This document shows, in pieces, positions 1 to 9,636 of a DNA stretch of 64,000 nucleotides. Below the pieces are notes generated by a model. It did not search any database. It was not told the DNA's origin and saw only the letters and a list, made by a program, of their open reading frames with translations. Origin of the DNA: UA16 sp905478895 (lineage in GTDB: Bacteria > Bacteroidota > Bacteroidia > Flavobacteriales_D > Sanyastnellaceae). Within the stretch, counting starts at the first letter, position 1. Every line of letters begins with the position of its first letter. Position numbers and translations under genes: made by a program. The stretch covers positions 434,001 to 498,000 of the forward strand of contig CALSQO010000001.1 of the NCBI GenBank assembly GCA_943788495.1, read 5' to 3'.

Positions 1-224
1 TTCCCGCAGCAGTTGCCTGATCAGCTATCGAAGAAGATGGTCGCGATTCGATGGAGGGGCACGGAGTTGTGGTAGCAGCGTATCCAGCCAATTCGTTCGT
101 GAGTTCGTCTGGAGAACAGCAGACGAAAATGAGGGGAGCAAAAAGGCAAATTAGAGGGAGGAGTTGGCGCATTGGGCCAAGGTACACTGGATAGTGTTTC
201 TTTTCTCTCGTGTACATTTATCCC

Positions 225-722
225 ATGATCAAAGTGCAGCGGTTTGCGAAAGGGGAGATATTGCAGGAGGCGGGACAGCAGCGCTTGAGTGTTTATAGCG
301 TCCACAAAGGATTGTTGCGATCGTATTTCAGAGATACCAACGGTAAGATTCATAATTTCATGTTCGCCTCAGAGGGCTGGATATGTGGCGATTTGGAGGC
401 AATCGGTTTAGATATCGAGTGTACGTTGACGATTGAAGCCATCGAGGACTGTGAGGTCGAGGTGTTGCCGCCAATGTTTCCTTCTCAGAACAATCCTCAG
501 GAGGAGTTCGAAAAGATGTTTCGCCGAGCAGGGACATTGCAGCGCAGGGTTTTGATGATGATGAGTACGTCAGCATTGGAACGTTATGAGCATTTTTTGG
601 AGTTGTATCCAGACCTCTCTTCGCGTTTGTCGCAGCGTCACATTGCGTCCTATTTGGGCATCACTCCGCAAGCGCTGAGTAAGTTGAGAGCGCAGCGGGT
701 GGGAAAGTTTTATGGAAGTTAA
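225..722 (+). CDS. Crp/Fnr-family transcription regulator
   Basis: Cyclic-nucleotide-binding-like regulator of about 165 residues. The N-terminal half has the beta-roll pattern of the family (F-x-KGEILQEAGQ near the start, then GLLRSYF and a glycine-rich turn), followed by a long connecting helix with MMMSTSALERYEHFLE. The C-terminal HTH is visible as LSQRHIASYLGITPQALSKLR. Bacteroidota carry many such short Crp-like proteins; the ligand cannot be told from sequence. The ATG at 225 is preferred over an upstream GTG at 210 because the conserved fold begins there. It lies 62 bases upstream of the YceI gene on the same strand, so it may control it; that is inference. The first 224 bases of the window show no gene I can support. 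Confidence 0.85.
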   Translation: MIKVQRFAKGEILQEAGQQRLSVYSVHKGLLRSYFRDTNGKIHNFMFASEGWICGDLEAIGLDIECTLTIEAIEDCEVEVLPPMFPSQNNPQEEFEKMFRRAGTLQRRVLMMMSTSALERYEHFLELYPDLSSRLSQRHIASYLGITPQALSKLRAQRVGKFYGS

Positions 723-784
723 TTCAGGCGAACGCGCGAGGAAAAGAGATGGGGGAGATTTAGGCCTCATAAACTTTTCAAATC

Positions 785-1357
785 ATGAAACATTATTCAT
801 TCGCGCTGGCAACAGCGATGTTCTTATCCCAGTCCCTATTCTCGCTCGCACAAAACGCCACGATTGATGCCGAATCCTCAACCGTGGAGTGGGGAGCAGG
901 CAAAATTGTCGGAGGCGATCACAACGGTACAATCGCCATCCAAAAAGGCAGCCTTGTCCTCGAGGACGATCAAATCAAATCAGGTTCAGTGGCATTGGAT
1001 ATGACATCCATGGCCAATACGGACTTGAGCCCAGAGTACGGTGCCAAATTGATGGGGCACCTCAAATCACCCGATTTCTTCGATGTTGCAGCCCACCCGA
1101 TGGCAACACTTGTCATCAATGAAGGATCAACATTCAAAAAGAACAAAGCGACTGTCAAAGCCAGTGCCACCATCAAAGGCATTACCAAGCCGCTCGAATT
1201 TGAAGTGACTCGCGAAGGCAGCGCTTATGAAGCAACCATCGAGATCGATCGCAGTCAATTTGATGTGCGCTATGGATCAAACTCCTTTTTCGATAACCTC
1301 GGAGATCAGGCGATTCGCGACATTTTTGTCATGACCGTTCACCTTGAAGTCAAGTGA
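785..1357 (+). CDS. YceI family periplasmic protein
   Basis: 190-residue protein with an N-terminal signal peptide ending near LFSLAQN. The mature part follows the YceI lipocalin-like pattern: an N-terminal strand AESSTVEWGAGKIVGG, GTIAIQKGSL, the central LMGHLKSPDFFDVAAHPMATL block and the terminal FDVRYGSNSFFDNLGDQAIRDIF block. YceI proteins bind isoprenoid or other hydrophobic ligands in the periplasm, and the ligand here is unknown. The stop is only 3 bases before the start of the CDGSH gene, so the two are probably cotranscribed. Confidence 0.92.
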   Translation: MKHYSFALATAMFLSQSLFSLAQNATIDAESSTVEWGAGKIVGGDHNGTIAIQKGSLVLEDDQIKSGSVALDMTSMANTDLSPEYGAKLMGHLKSPDFFDVAAHPMATLVINEGSTFKKNKATVKASATIKGITKPLEFEVTREGSAYEATIEIDRSQFDVRYGSNSFFDNLGDQAIRDIFVMTVHLEVK

Positions 1358-1360
1358 TCC

Positions 1361-1612
1361 ATGTCTGACAATCAATCCAATGGACTCGGCTCAAAAGCAC
1401 AAGGTCCAGCGATCAAAACATTGACCCCGGGCACCACCTATGCGTGGTGCTCGTGCGGCCAATCGACCAACCAGCCTTGGTGCAACGGGGCTCATCGAGG
1501 AAGCGACAAGCAGCCCGTTGTCTTTAAAGTGGAATCAGAAAAGCCTGTGGCCCTTTGCCAGTGCAAGAAAACGAAGAACCCGCCTTATTGCGACGGTTCT
1601 CACGCAAGCTAA
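1361..1612 (+). CDS. CDGSH iron-sulfur domain protein
   Basis: 83-residue soluble protein with two CDGSH-type [2Fe-2S] binding motifs: CSCGQSTNQPWCNGAH at about residues 30-45 and CQCKKTKNPPYCDGSH near the C-terminus. Each supplies the three cysteines and one histidine typical of mitoNEET-like clusters. The tandem arrangement is the usual bacterial two-motif (Miner2-like) form. Role in iron-sulfur transfer or redox sensing is known for the family but not shown here. It follows the YceI gene by 3 bases. A convergent SulP gene ends 15 bases downstream. Confidence 0.9.
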   Translation: MSDNQSNGLGSKAQGPAIKTLTPGTTYAWCSCGQSTNQPWCNGAHRGSDKQPVVFKVESEKPVALCQCKKTKNPPYCDGSHAS

Positions 1613-1627
1613 ACCGCCAACAGCTGG

Positions 1628-3151
1628 TTACTGGAGGTTGCGGACCACCTTGTAGGTGGGGTCATCGAAGTGATTGATTTCGATGATGGACTCCGCTTTG
1701 TCGATGAGTGCGCGGCAATCTTCACTCAGGTAGCGGATGTGGACGGTTTTTCCCACCTCGGCATAACGCGATGTCAATTTGTTGAGCGCTTCAATGGCAG
1801 ACATATCGACGACACGGCTTTCTTTGAAATCCAAAACCACATGTTCCGGATCGTCTTGAATGTCGAATTTCTCAGAAAAGACCGTGGTCGATCCAAAAAA
1901 CAGCGGGCCATACAGCTCGTAATGCTTCCAACCCTTTTCGTCGGTGCGTTTGCGAGCACGAATGCGGACGGCGTTGTCCCAGGCAAAAACCAGGGCTGCC
2001 ACCACCACACCGATGAAGACGGCGAGGGCGAGGTTGTGCATGAATGCGGTGATGAGGGTCACGAGGATCATGATGAACACATCAGAGGTAGGCATGCGAC
2101 GAAACGTGCGCAACGAGGCCCACTCAAACGTTCCAATGGCCACCATAATCATAAGCCCAGTGAGAGCAGCCATGGGTAGCTTTTCAATGAGCGGAGCGCC
2201 AAATAAAATGAAGAAGAGGAGCATGACTGATGCTACAATTCCACTGAGTCGGGCACGTGCTCCGGAGCTCACATTGATGAGGCTTTGACCAATCATGGCG
2301 CATCCTCCCATTCCACTGAATAAACCACTCAGAATGTTAGCGGCTCCTTGCGCGACGCACTCGCGATTTCCGCGGCCGCGTGTGCCTGTGATTTCATCCA
2401 AGATGTTCAAGGTCAATAAGCTTTCAATCAAACCAACTCCAGCTACGATTGCGGCGTAGGGGAAAATAATGGTCAGCGTTTCCAACGTGAATGGCACAAT
2501 TGGAATGTGAAACGGAGGGAAACCACCTTCGATGGATGCCATGTCACCAACCGTTTTGGTGTCGAGTCCCAACGCAGCTACGAGTCCGAATACCACGATA
2601 ATAGCCGTTAATCCAGCGGGTACTTTTTTGGTCAGCTTGGGCAGGAAAGCGATGATGGCCATGGAGAGCAGCGTGAGTCCAACGAAAATGCCCAATGATC
2701 CCCCTGTCAGCCATTCTCCGCCGTCGTCTTTGAACTGATCGAGTTGGCTTCCACCGATGATGATGGCGAGGCCGTTTACAAAACCGAAAATTACGGGCTG
2801 CGGAACCAGTCGCATCAGTTTTCCCAGTTTCAGGAAGCCTGCAACGAGTTGAAGCATGCCCGCCAAAATCACCGTTGCAAAGATGTATTCGGGACCTTCG
2901 ATGGCCGCCAAAGAAGCAATCACCACAGCGATGGCTCCTGTGGCGCCACTGATCATTCCCGGCCGTCCTCCCAATACACTTGCCACCAAACCGACCACAA
3001 ATGCAGCATAAAGACCAGTCAAAGGACTAAGGCCCGCAATGAGGGCGAAGGCAACGGCTTCCGGAATGAGAGCCATGGCTACGGTCAGTCCACTCAATAC
3101 TTCGAGGCGGTAATCTACGGTTTGGCGAAAGTCAAATAGGGCGAGTCTCAT
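1628..3151 (-). CDS. SulP family inorganic anion transporter with STAS domain
   Basis: 507-residue membrane protein. About 10-12 hydrophobic segments cover residues 15-400, including the SulP signature region near the start (LTVAMALIPEAVAFALIAGLSPLTGLYAAF). A cytoplasmic STAS domain occupies about residues 410-500 (VVLDFKESRVVDMSAIEAL). Members move sulfate, bicarbonate or other anions, usually with Na+ or H+; the substrate cannot be assigned from sequence. The start at 3151 gives a full-length protein. The gene stands alone, convergent with the CDGSH gene. Confidence 0.93.
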   Translation of the reverse strand: MRLALFDFRQTVDYRLEVLSGLTVAMALIPEAVAFALIAGLSPLTGLYAAFVVGLVASVLGGRPGMISGATGAIAVVIASLAAIEGPEYIFATVILAGMLQLVAGFLKLGKLMRLVPQPVIFGFVNGLAIIIGGSQLDQFKDDGGEWLTGGSLGIFVGLTLLSMAIIAFLPKLTKKVPAGLTAIIVVFGLVAALGLDTKTVGDMASIEGGFPPFHIPIVPFTLETLTIIFPYAAIVAGVGLIESLLTLNILDEITGTRGRGNRECVAQGAANILSGLFSGMGGCAMIGQSLINVSSGARARLSGIVASVMLLFFILFGAPLIEKLPMAALTGLMIMVAIGTFEWASLRTFRRMPTSDVFIMILVTLITAFMHNLALAVFIGVVVAALVFAWDNAVRIRARKRTDEKGWKHYELYGPLFFGSTTVFSEKFDIQDDPEHVVLDFKESRVVDMSAIEALNKLTSRYAEVGKTVHIRYLSEDCRALIDKAESIIEINHFDDPTYKVVRNLQ

Positions 3152-3262
3152 GGGCGATGCTTGCGTCGGGATAATGCGTCGGAAAAAGGCGCAAAGATAC
3201 CCGTTGAGTCCCTTCGAATGACCCGCATCACAAGCAGCTGGAATGATTGGAGAAGCTTGCGC

Positions 3263-4271
3263 TTAACGCGGACGGCAGATGCGCTGGCTGAGTTGCCGAG
3301 AACCATCTTGAATGCGGACGAGGGCGCACGAGCTGGGCCAGACGCTCCAAGGAATGTCGATTTGATTCGTTCCTTCGAGTTCATGGATGAGTCTGCCATC
3401 CATGCCAAAGAGTGCCACGGTGAAACGTTTTCCAGCGCGCTCGGGGGTAATGGTCAACCCAGCAGATGAGGTCTGAATTTCCCACGCATCGGGTGGGGTT
3501 GGAGATTCGATGCTCGAAATTGTCACCGGCTCGACAAAAACCCCATCAATGAAGTAAAAGGCACCGTATGTGCTCACAGCGCCGGTTGTGGCAGGATTTG
3601 CCTCGAGCACGGTTTCTGCATCGGTTTGAAAGTTGCCGATGGTGATGTGGTCGTAAGCAGCATCGGCAATCACCGTGTCTGAGATCAACGTCCAGCGGAT
3701 GTAATCGCCCAATACTTCCTCTGAGACAACTTGAGGAGTTGCAGCCAGCACACCGTCGTTGTTTGCACTGATCGCTCCTTCGCTCAAACAGGCGCCAAGG
3801 CCATTGGATCCGAATTCAATGAAATCAGCGAGCGAGGCATAAAATCCAATTGTATAGGCTTGCCCCGGAATGAGCGGCGAGGAGAGCGGCGACTGGATGT
3901 AATGCCGTTGGTTGAAATCGGGAATCGTGTACGCATAAATACCGGCCATTGATTCACCATCCAAGGGCAGTCTGTGAGCCTTTTATGCCAATGGGGCCCG
4001 GGTATGTGCTTGTGGGCTGGGCATTCCAGCAATCGGAATTGACGTTGGTAAAGAACAACTGGGGAGTGCCCTGCGTGGGGCTTGTCCAATCGATCAGGTT
4101 GTTTCCGAAGTCATTTGCTCCCATGATCCCACAGAATGATTCATCGCCGCTCTCAAAACCGGGGTCAGTCAACAGATTCTGCGCCTGAGATTGACCTGCA
4201 AAGAGCAAGACGAGGGCCGTTAATGAGGAAAAGGTTGGGAATGCAAAATATTGACCACTCATGGTTCGCAT
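3263..4271 (-). pseudogene. Secreted T9SS protein, interrupted by a +1 frameshift
   Basis: One secreted protein split in two frames. The N-terminal part (4271 down to about 3960) has a signal peptide and then NLLTDPGFESG, a common opening of Bacteroidota secreted proteins. The rest (3964 down to 3263) continues with FNQRHYIQSPLSSPLIPGQAYTIGFY and ends in a T9SS-like tail (LFGMDGRLIHELEG). The two parts join as SQTAL/DGESMAG if one G is removed from the GGG at 3965-3967 (plus strand), so the defect is a single-base insertion, either a sequencing error or a mutation. The middle region resembles carbohydrate-binding-like domains of unassigned function. No enzymatic motif was seen. Confidence 0.7.
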
Positions 4272-4518
4272 TTTAATGTGGATTGATACTGCAAGGCTAT
4301 GCTTTTTCCTCGTCTCTCTTGCAGTTGCTTAGGGGTTTAACTTGGATTGACGTTGATCTGCTACCGAATGGCAAGGGCCGCACCAAAGGATCGATTTCGA
4401 ATAATAAAGTTTTGCGCCACTTCTTTCACTTTCACTTCTTCATAACCTAAAAAGGTAAGTGTTAGGTCCATTGATTCATATGCTTAGTTCGTAAGACTAA
4501 CCTTTAATCTTTCATTTC

Positions 4519-4923
4519 ATGAAAAAGAGAATGATTGGAACCCTCTTAGGGTTCTTGGCCATGTTTGGCTTCGGAGCAATTTATTATGGCCTCCTCACGG
4601 CTGAAGCTGGAGCGGAGATGGCTGCAAATTTTGCGAGTTGCATGAACGCTGAACCCAATATGGCATTCATCATCTTGGGGAACATCATGGGCGCTTATCT
4701 GCTGGTTTACACGTTCGATAAAATGGGGGTCAATGATGCAAAAGCAGGAGCTTATCAAGGTGCCATGATCATGGCAATTGTTTTTGCGATGTCCAATCTT
4801 TTTTTGGGTGCGCAATTTACAATTTGGGACACACAAGGCTTATTGGTTGAGTGGATTGTGGGCATCGTACACGGTGTGCTCGGCGGGGCAGCCATTGGTG
4901 CGTACAATTCTAAGATCAGCTGA
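4519..4923 (+). CDS. Small integral membrane protein, DUF1761-like
   Basis: 134-residue protein with about four hydrophobic segments: residues 5-28, 48-68, 78-100 and 110-130. The layout and length resemble DUF1761-type proteins of Bacteroidota, but I could not confirm the family by eye. No catalytic motif is visible. It is transcribed alone, preceded by about 250 bases without another gene and followed directly by a strong intrinsic terminator. Confidence 0.75.
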   Translation: MKKRMIGTLLGFLAMFGFGAIYYGLLTAEAGAEMAANFASCMNAEPNMAFIILGNIMGAYLLVYTFDKMGVNDAKAGAYQGAMIMAIVFAMSNLFLGAQFTIWDTQGLLVEWIVGIVHGVLGGAAIGAYNSKIS

Positions 4924-4944
4924 GAATCTGGTTTTTCACGAAAT

Positions 4945-4980
4945 AAAAAGCCCGGTTGACAACTGTCAGCCGGGCTTTTT
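4945..4980. terminator. Bidirectional intrinsic terminator
   Basis: A perfect inverted repeat, AAAAAGCCCGG ... CCGGGCTTTTT, extended by a T-G wobble and TGAC/GTCA around a four-base AACT loop. The A-run on one side and T-run on the other let it work on both strands. It sits between the small membrane protein (ending 4923, plus) and the CotH gene (ending 5007, minus), so it would terminate both. Confidence 0.93.
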
Positions 4981-5006
4981 GATGCACTTGACTTGGTTTG
5001 CGATTC

Positions 5007-6896
5007 TTACCGCACCATCAGGCGCTGCATCGAAGAGCTACCAAATTCACCCACTTGGATGAGGTAGGCACCACTGGCCCATTGACTGACGTCGATGGGG
5101 CGGCCATCCCAAGTGCTTTCCATAACCACGCGGCCCTGGAAATCCAGAACGGTTACTGCGCTGAAAGCAGGGCAATTGCGCAACGAGAAACTTTCGGAGG
5201 CCGGATTCGGCGCAATGGTCCACTGCGGAGCAGTCTCCGTGGTGGTCAATTCAAATTCATCCACGCCGGTGACATTGCCATAGATGTAGTATTCATACTC
5301 CGCACGGGCAGGTGATAATGCCACAGCATCCGCGTTTGAAGCTCGGATGTAGAACATCAGATTTTCACCATTGGTTTCCGGGAGAATTGCTGTGTACGTT
5401 CCATCGTTCGGAATGGCGTCTCCTTGCGTTCCGTCATCATTCATGGCAATGGACTGGAAGTCGCTTGCGATTTCACCGCTGGTCCACATCAATTCCAGGC
5501 CCGTGGCATCGATGGTGGGCACTTCAACCATCCCATTTTCAACCACAACGGTGCCCATGATGGGCGCGTCATCTGAAACTTCCGGATGGTTGCTCAAGAA
5601 ATCCATGCGTTCTTCCACGGTACTGAGAATACCTGCAAAGCCCCAATCTGCCCAGAAGGCACTGTTTACATTGGTATTGAAGTAGACGAACGGGAATTGA
5701 TCGTTGGGATCGGCCGCTGCTGCATCATTTGCAAGCGCTTGGAACGCGGAAATTTCGTTGGCAATTTCTTGGATCTCCATCGATTCTTCCATGATCGTGC
5801 GAATGTGCGCGAGGTAAAGTCCGCGGTAGAGTGGCTGGCTGTACAGGTATTGCATCAAAGGACGGTCATCCCATGCCGCTCCATTGCCCGTGAAGAAGGG
5901 GTCAAAGTGATAAACATCATTCGGACTCCAGTAACTCCATCCCAAAATGGCTCCAACAAAGGAATTGTCAAAGTCCCAAGGAATCATCTGGAAACGACCC
6001 TCTTCATCTTGGTAGAGGTAGTAATTGTGCACGTAGTAGCCATTGTACGTATCGAGGTTGCTCACTACCGTGTTCACGGCCATGGCCCAAAGCACGCGGT
6101 CAATGTTTAGGATGTCGCCCAGGTCCTCGGGTGCGAATTCCAAGGTGGTGATGAGGTCGAGCAAGGCCCCCCAGCCGTGGTCGGACTTGATGGTGTAGCT
6201 GTCAAAGTAATTGGTGGTGTCAGAACCGAGGTAACCCAATGAAGGGATGCCACCATCGGTGCCTCCACCGCCATTTTCGCTGCAGAAAACACCGGCTCCG
6301 TCACATTTAAAGAGCACACCGTCGTTCTCGTCAAAATGCTTGTTCAAGAACTGGCGATTGATGGATTCTGTATTCACATACAATCCCGTGTAATCCCCTT
6401 GGGTGTGCAATTCAATGAGGTTGATCTCCGGGGTAGGTAAGTATTTTCGGTAAATCCGACTGGCGATGTACTCCTTGCAATAAGTGGGGTCTAGCCACGC
6501 ATTGGCCAATTTCACCTTGTTATACCCCATGAGGTCCTGCCCGGAGATCCAATGGTTGAAATCCAGGTTGTAAGGGACCTTGACACTTCCTGCGTCGTTG
6601 GGGAGGCAAAAGGTGGAATTGCCTTTGTAACGGACCCCTACACTGTCAACGGAAACCCCATCAATGGAGACATTGGCGGGAATTCGAAGGGACGGCTCAT
6701 TGAAAAACGCATTGACGAGCACATTGTGGTAGTCGGCGTCTTCGAACGTGACATCCATTTGGCGGAGCATACTCGGGTCGAACAAACTCCCGGCTGCGTC
6801 ATAGCGCTGCTGAGGATCGTGAATGATTAAGTTCTGGGAAAAGGACAGCTGAACGATAAAACTCAGCATGAAAAGGCTCAGGCAAGATAGACGCAT
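5007..6896 (-). CDS. CotH kinase family protein with T9SS sorting domain
   Basis: 629-residue secreted protein with a signal peptide (MRLSCLSLFMLSFIVQLSFS). The central 400 residues match the CotH family: VRYKGNSTF, the NLDFNHWISGQDLMGYNKVKL block, a DPTYCKEYIASRIYR helix, and the acidic IPWDFDNSF motif expected for metal or ATP binding. Bacterial CotH proteins are atypical secreted protein kinases. The C-terminal part has a beta-rich linker and a T9SS type A tail (WTIAPNPASESFSLRN ... RVVMESTWDGRPIDVSQW), so export to the cell surface or medium is expected. The substrate is unknown. It is probably a single-gene unit ending at the shared terminator. Confidence 0.92.
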   Translation of the reverse strand: MRLSCLSLFMLSFIVQLSFSQNLIIHDPQQRYDAAGSLFDPSMLRQMDVTFEDADYHNVLVNAFFNEPSLRIPANVSIDGVSVDSVGVRYKGNSTFCLPNDAGSVKVPYNLDFNHWISGQDLMGYNKVKLANAWLDPTYCKEYIASRIYRKYLPTPEINLIELHTQGDYTGLYVNTESINRQFLNKHFDENDGVLFKCDGAGVFCSENGGGGTDGGIPSLGYLGSDTTNYFDSYTIKSDHGWGALLDLITTLEFAPEDLGDILNIDRVLWAMAVNTVVSNLDTYNGYYVHNYYLYQDEEGRFQMIPWDFDNSFVGAILGWSYWSPNDVYHFDPFFTGNGAAWDDRPLMQYLYSQPLYRGLYLAHIRTIMEESMEIQEIANEISAFQALANDAAAADPNDQFPFVYFNTNVNSAFWADWGFAGILSTVEERMDFLSNHPEVSDDAPIMGTVVVENGMVEVPTIDATGLELMWTSGEIASDFQSIAMNDDGTQGDAIPNDGTYTAILPETNGENLMFYIRASNADAVALSPARAEYEYYIYGNVTGVDEFELTTTETAPQWTIAPNPASESFSLRNCPAFSAVTVLDFQGRVVMESTWDGRPIDVSQWASGAYLIQVGEFGSSSMQRLMVR

Positions 6897-6922
6897 GCCT
6901 CAAAATTACAGCATCTGAGGAA

Positions 6923-8146
6923 TCAATTCCATAAGAGGTCGTTGAATGCTGTGCTTGTGGTGTCAATTTGCAATCCATACGTTTGTTTCATGAGCACAAC
7001 AACTTCTTGCTTCACGGGATCTGCATAGTACTGGGTGTTGAAATAACCGCTCCAGAAGAAGCGACCTGTCCCCGGTTCAGCTGATTTGACTCCGAATGCC
7101 AATCCTTGACGCCAAGGTCCAGATAACAAACCGGGTGCCTGGTCTGCCATGATGCTGTCTACCGTTGCTTCTTCAAGGATACGCCCTTCTCCATATGCCC
7201 CCCGGTCGAGGTACATCTGAAGGAATTTTGCGTAGTCGCTCGCTGTACTCGTCAATCCAGCGCCGCCGGAACACAGCGGCCATTCTTCGTGTTCAGGATA
7301 ATCGATGGAATACGAAGGATGCAAATGGGTTTGCCAACTCAGCCCCGCTTCATCAAGCTCCATGACATTTGACAAGCGCGAGCGATCTTCCTCGGGCACA
7401 ACAAAGTGCGTGTCCTTCATGCCCAGCGGCTCAAAGATCTCAGCTTCGACAAATTCGGCATAGGGTTGACCTGTGGCTACTTCGATGACGGCGACCAGAA
7501 TGTCGAGGCCCAAACTATACGTCCATTTTGAACCGGGCTCGTGGGCAAGTGCCAATTGGCCGATGCGTTCTGCGTTTTCCAACGTGCTCCGCTCGTCGCG
7601 TGGAAACAAGTCCGTGACGTCGTATTTGGCGTAGAGTTTTTCGAAACGGGGATCACCAATTTCGCCATAGGGTATGCCACTGGTGTGGGTCATCAAATGT
7701 CGGATCGTCATACCGTTCTCCGTTGGAATGCTCGAGAAAGAGGTGTCAGCGGTCAAAGAATCCAGAACCCCTATCCCTTCAAATGCAGGAATGTACTGAG
7801 CGACGGCATCACCCAAGCCCAACAACCCTTTCTCCCAACAAATCATTGCAGCCGTGGCGGTAATGGCCTTGGACTGGGAACAAATGCGAAACAAGGTATT
7901 GGGCAACATTGGTTGTTCCGAAAGTGGATCGGCGTGCCCGTAGGCGCGGTGCAAAACGACCTCTCCTTTCTCGGCTGTGAGGAGCACAGCACCCGGAATC
8001 TGATCCGCATCCACAGCAGCCTGGATGGCGCCATCAAGGTTTTGCCAACGTTCGTCCAAAGGTTCAGTGCAACCCGAAATAACGAGGGCGGCCAAGCTGA
8101 AAAAAGCGAGTAGGAGATGAGCTGGGCGGGTATTGCAGTTGTTCAT
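6923..8146 (-). CDS. Serine hydrolase lipoprotein, beta-lactamase/class C fold
   Basis: 407-residue lipoprotein: lipobox ISGC about 27 residues in. The catalytic domain has the SxxK motif as SQSK (RICSQSKAITATAAM, about residue 93) and the YxN-position motif as TYSLGLDIL. Typical class C landmarks flank them, such as MTIRHLMTHTSGIPYG and CSGGAGLTSTASDYAKFLQMYL. The third motif, usually HxG, appears as WSG (FFWSGYFNTQYYADP), as in many esterase or peptidase members. Likely a periplasmic esterase, D-peptidase or amidase rather than a true beta-lactamase. The start gives a standard lipoprotein signal peptide. Confidence 0.9.
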   Translation of the reverse strand: MNNCNTRPAHLLLAFFSLAALVISGCTEPLDERWQNLDGAIQAAVDADQIPGAVLLTAEKGEVVLHRAYGHADPLSEQPMLPNTLFRICSQSKAITATAAMICWEKGLLGLGDAVAQYIPAFEGIGVLDSLTADTSFSSIPTENGMTIRHLMTHTSGIPYGEIGDPRFEKLYAKYDVTDLFPRDERSTLENAERIGQLALAHEPGSKWTYSLGLDILVAVIEVATGQPYAEFVEAEIFEPLGMKDTHFVVPEEDRSRLSNVMELDEAGLSWQTHLHPSYSIDYPEHEEWPLCSGGAGLTSTASDYAKFLQMYLDRGAYGEGRILEEATVDSIMADQAPGLLSGPWRQGLAFGVKSAEPGTGRFFWSGYFNTQYYADPVKQEVVVLMKQTYGLQIDTTSTAFNDLLWN

Positions 8147-8198
8147 GAGGCGAAGTTATGCATTGGGAGGCTAGGCGATAATTCCCGATGTTTACAGG

Positions 8199-9008
8199 AT
8201 GGGGAAAGAAATCACGGGATTCTTACTGATTGCCGTTGCCACGCTATTGTTGCCTATTTCATTGCCGGCCAAGCATCTGATGCACGTGGATGCTGACCGC
8301 CCTGCCGATGAGAAGACCGCTTTGCTCATCATGAATGGATTTGGCGGGAGCAAACGCGCGTGCAAGGAGCAACTGGCGTTTTGGAAAGAGCAGGGAATGG
8401 ATGTCTTCATTCCGGAAGTTTTGCTGCGTTCTTCTTTGGCGGCGAGCTCGGAGGCAATGGATTTGTTCATGAGCACCTATCACCTCGAAGCGTATTCAGA
8501 AGTCAAGGTCATCTGTTACATCGCGGGTGCTTTCCTCTTGCACACACATCTGGAGACCAACGATTTGCCCAACATGACGAGCATTGTATACGATCGCAGT
8601 CCCATGCAAGAGCGCGCGCCACAAGCCGTCATTGAGCGCATTCCGATTTTAGGAATGCTGAGCAAAGGCCGGGTGCTGGAAGACCTCAGTCAGGTCGAAT
8701 GGCCAATGCCACCTACTGACGTTACCATTCGGAAAGGATTGATGATTGAGAACCGTGCAACGGCCTTGATGCGATTCCTTGAAGCAGAGTGTCGCGCCAT
8801 GGGACCGCTTAATTTTGATTGGAAATCCATGGATCCGGATGCCGATGATGCGTTTCACGTAGCACTTGACCACGATATGATGTACCGGCGATGGGACTTA
8901 TTGGGTGAAGCCGTGATCCAATTTTTCGAAACGGGAAACTTTCCGAAGGGGCTTCCCAGAAGCCGCATTGTGGTAGATCCTTTTGATAAAACCATGCCCA
9001 TTCCCTGA
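8199..9008 (+). CDS. Hypothetical alpha/beta-hydrolase-like protein, first gene of a lipid operon
   Basis: 269 residues with an N-terminal hydrophobic segment (signal peptide or membrane anchor). The core reads like an alpha/beta-hydrolase start: TALLIMNGFGGSKRACKEQLAFWKEQGMDVFIPE. At the nucleophile-elbow position, however, there is VICYIAGAF instead of GxSxG. A C-terminal HDMMYRRWDLLGEAVIQFFETG block contains a possible catalytic histidine. It may be a degenerate hydrolase; no reaction can be assigned. It lies 21 bases upstream of a CDP-alcohol phosphatidyltransferase on the same strand, which suggests a role in phospholipid metabolism (inference). Confidence 0.7.
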   Translation: MGKEITGFLLIAVATLLLPISLPAKHLMHVDADRPADEKTALLIMNGFGGSKRACKEQLAFWKEQGMDVFIPEVLLRSSLAASSEAMDLFMSTYHLEAYSEVKVICYIAGAFLLHTHLETNDLPNMTSIVYDRSPMQERAPQAVIERIPILGMLSKGRVLEDLSQVEWPMPPTDVTIRKGLMIENRATALMRFLEAECRAMGPLNFDWKSMDPDADDAFHVALDHDMMYRRWDLLGEAVIQFFETGNFPKGLPRSRIVVDPFDKTMPIP

Positions 9009-9029
9009 TTGCCATTCCTTTCGTCTCCT

Positions 9030-9636
9030 ATGAAAGTACCCAGTACATACAACCTCAAGCCGGCGTTTCAGCGATTGCTTGACGCCATTGATGCAAGCGC
9101 TCCGGAGCGCTGGTGTCACGCCCAATGCATTGTCATGGATGGCCGTTGCATGGTCGGGCATGCTCGGCTGGATGTTTGTGCTCGGCGCAACCAATCGCCA
9201 CTGGTATTTCGCGATTGCCGGTGGGCTTTTGTTGCGCATGGTGCTCAATGCTTTGGACGGAATGATGGCGCGTCATTTTGAAATGACCAGCAAGGGCGGC
9301 GCATACCTCAATGAGCTCGGCGATGTGGTGAGCGATGCATTGGTCATGTGGCCATTGGCTTTGTTGCCGGGTGTTCATGCCGGGTGGGTCGGTGGTCTCC
9401 TTTGGCTGGCTGCCTTGAATGAAATGACGGGGGTGTTGGGCGGTTGGTTAACAGGCGAACGGCGTTATGAAGGACCCATGGGTAAGAGCGATCGAACGCT
9501 CGTTTGGGGACTGTTTAGTTTGATGCTTGGTGCCGGAGCAAATGTTGCACCCTACGTGGAGAAGGGAATCGCGGTGGTCATGGTGTGCTTAATCTTGAGT
9601 ACATTTATTCGAATTCGAAAAGCATTGCAGGCATGA
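9030..9636 (+). pseudogene. CDP-alcohol phosphatidyltransferase, interrupted by a +1 frameshift
   Basis: Integral membrane enzyme that would condense a CDP-alcohol with a second alcohol in phospholipid synthesis. The N-terminus MKVPSTYNLKPAFQRLL starts at 9030, and the rest is read one base later from TPLMQALRSAGVTPNALSW. The catalytic motif of the family is present in the second part as LDGMMARHFEMTSKGGAYLNELGDVVSDAL (the D-G-x2-AR-x8-G-x3-D-x3-D pattern). Removing one base around 9079-9081 restores a continuous protein of about 200 residues with about six membrane segments. The stop overlaps the next start (ATGA at 9633). The substrate is undetermined; phosphatidylglycerophosphate or phosphatidylinositol-phosphate synthase-like roles are possible. 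Confidence 0.82.

Noticed and set aside
1628..2288. Several open frames on the plus strand within the SulP region
   Set aside because: No domain content; the minus-strand frame encodes a complete SulP-STAS protein.
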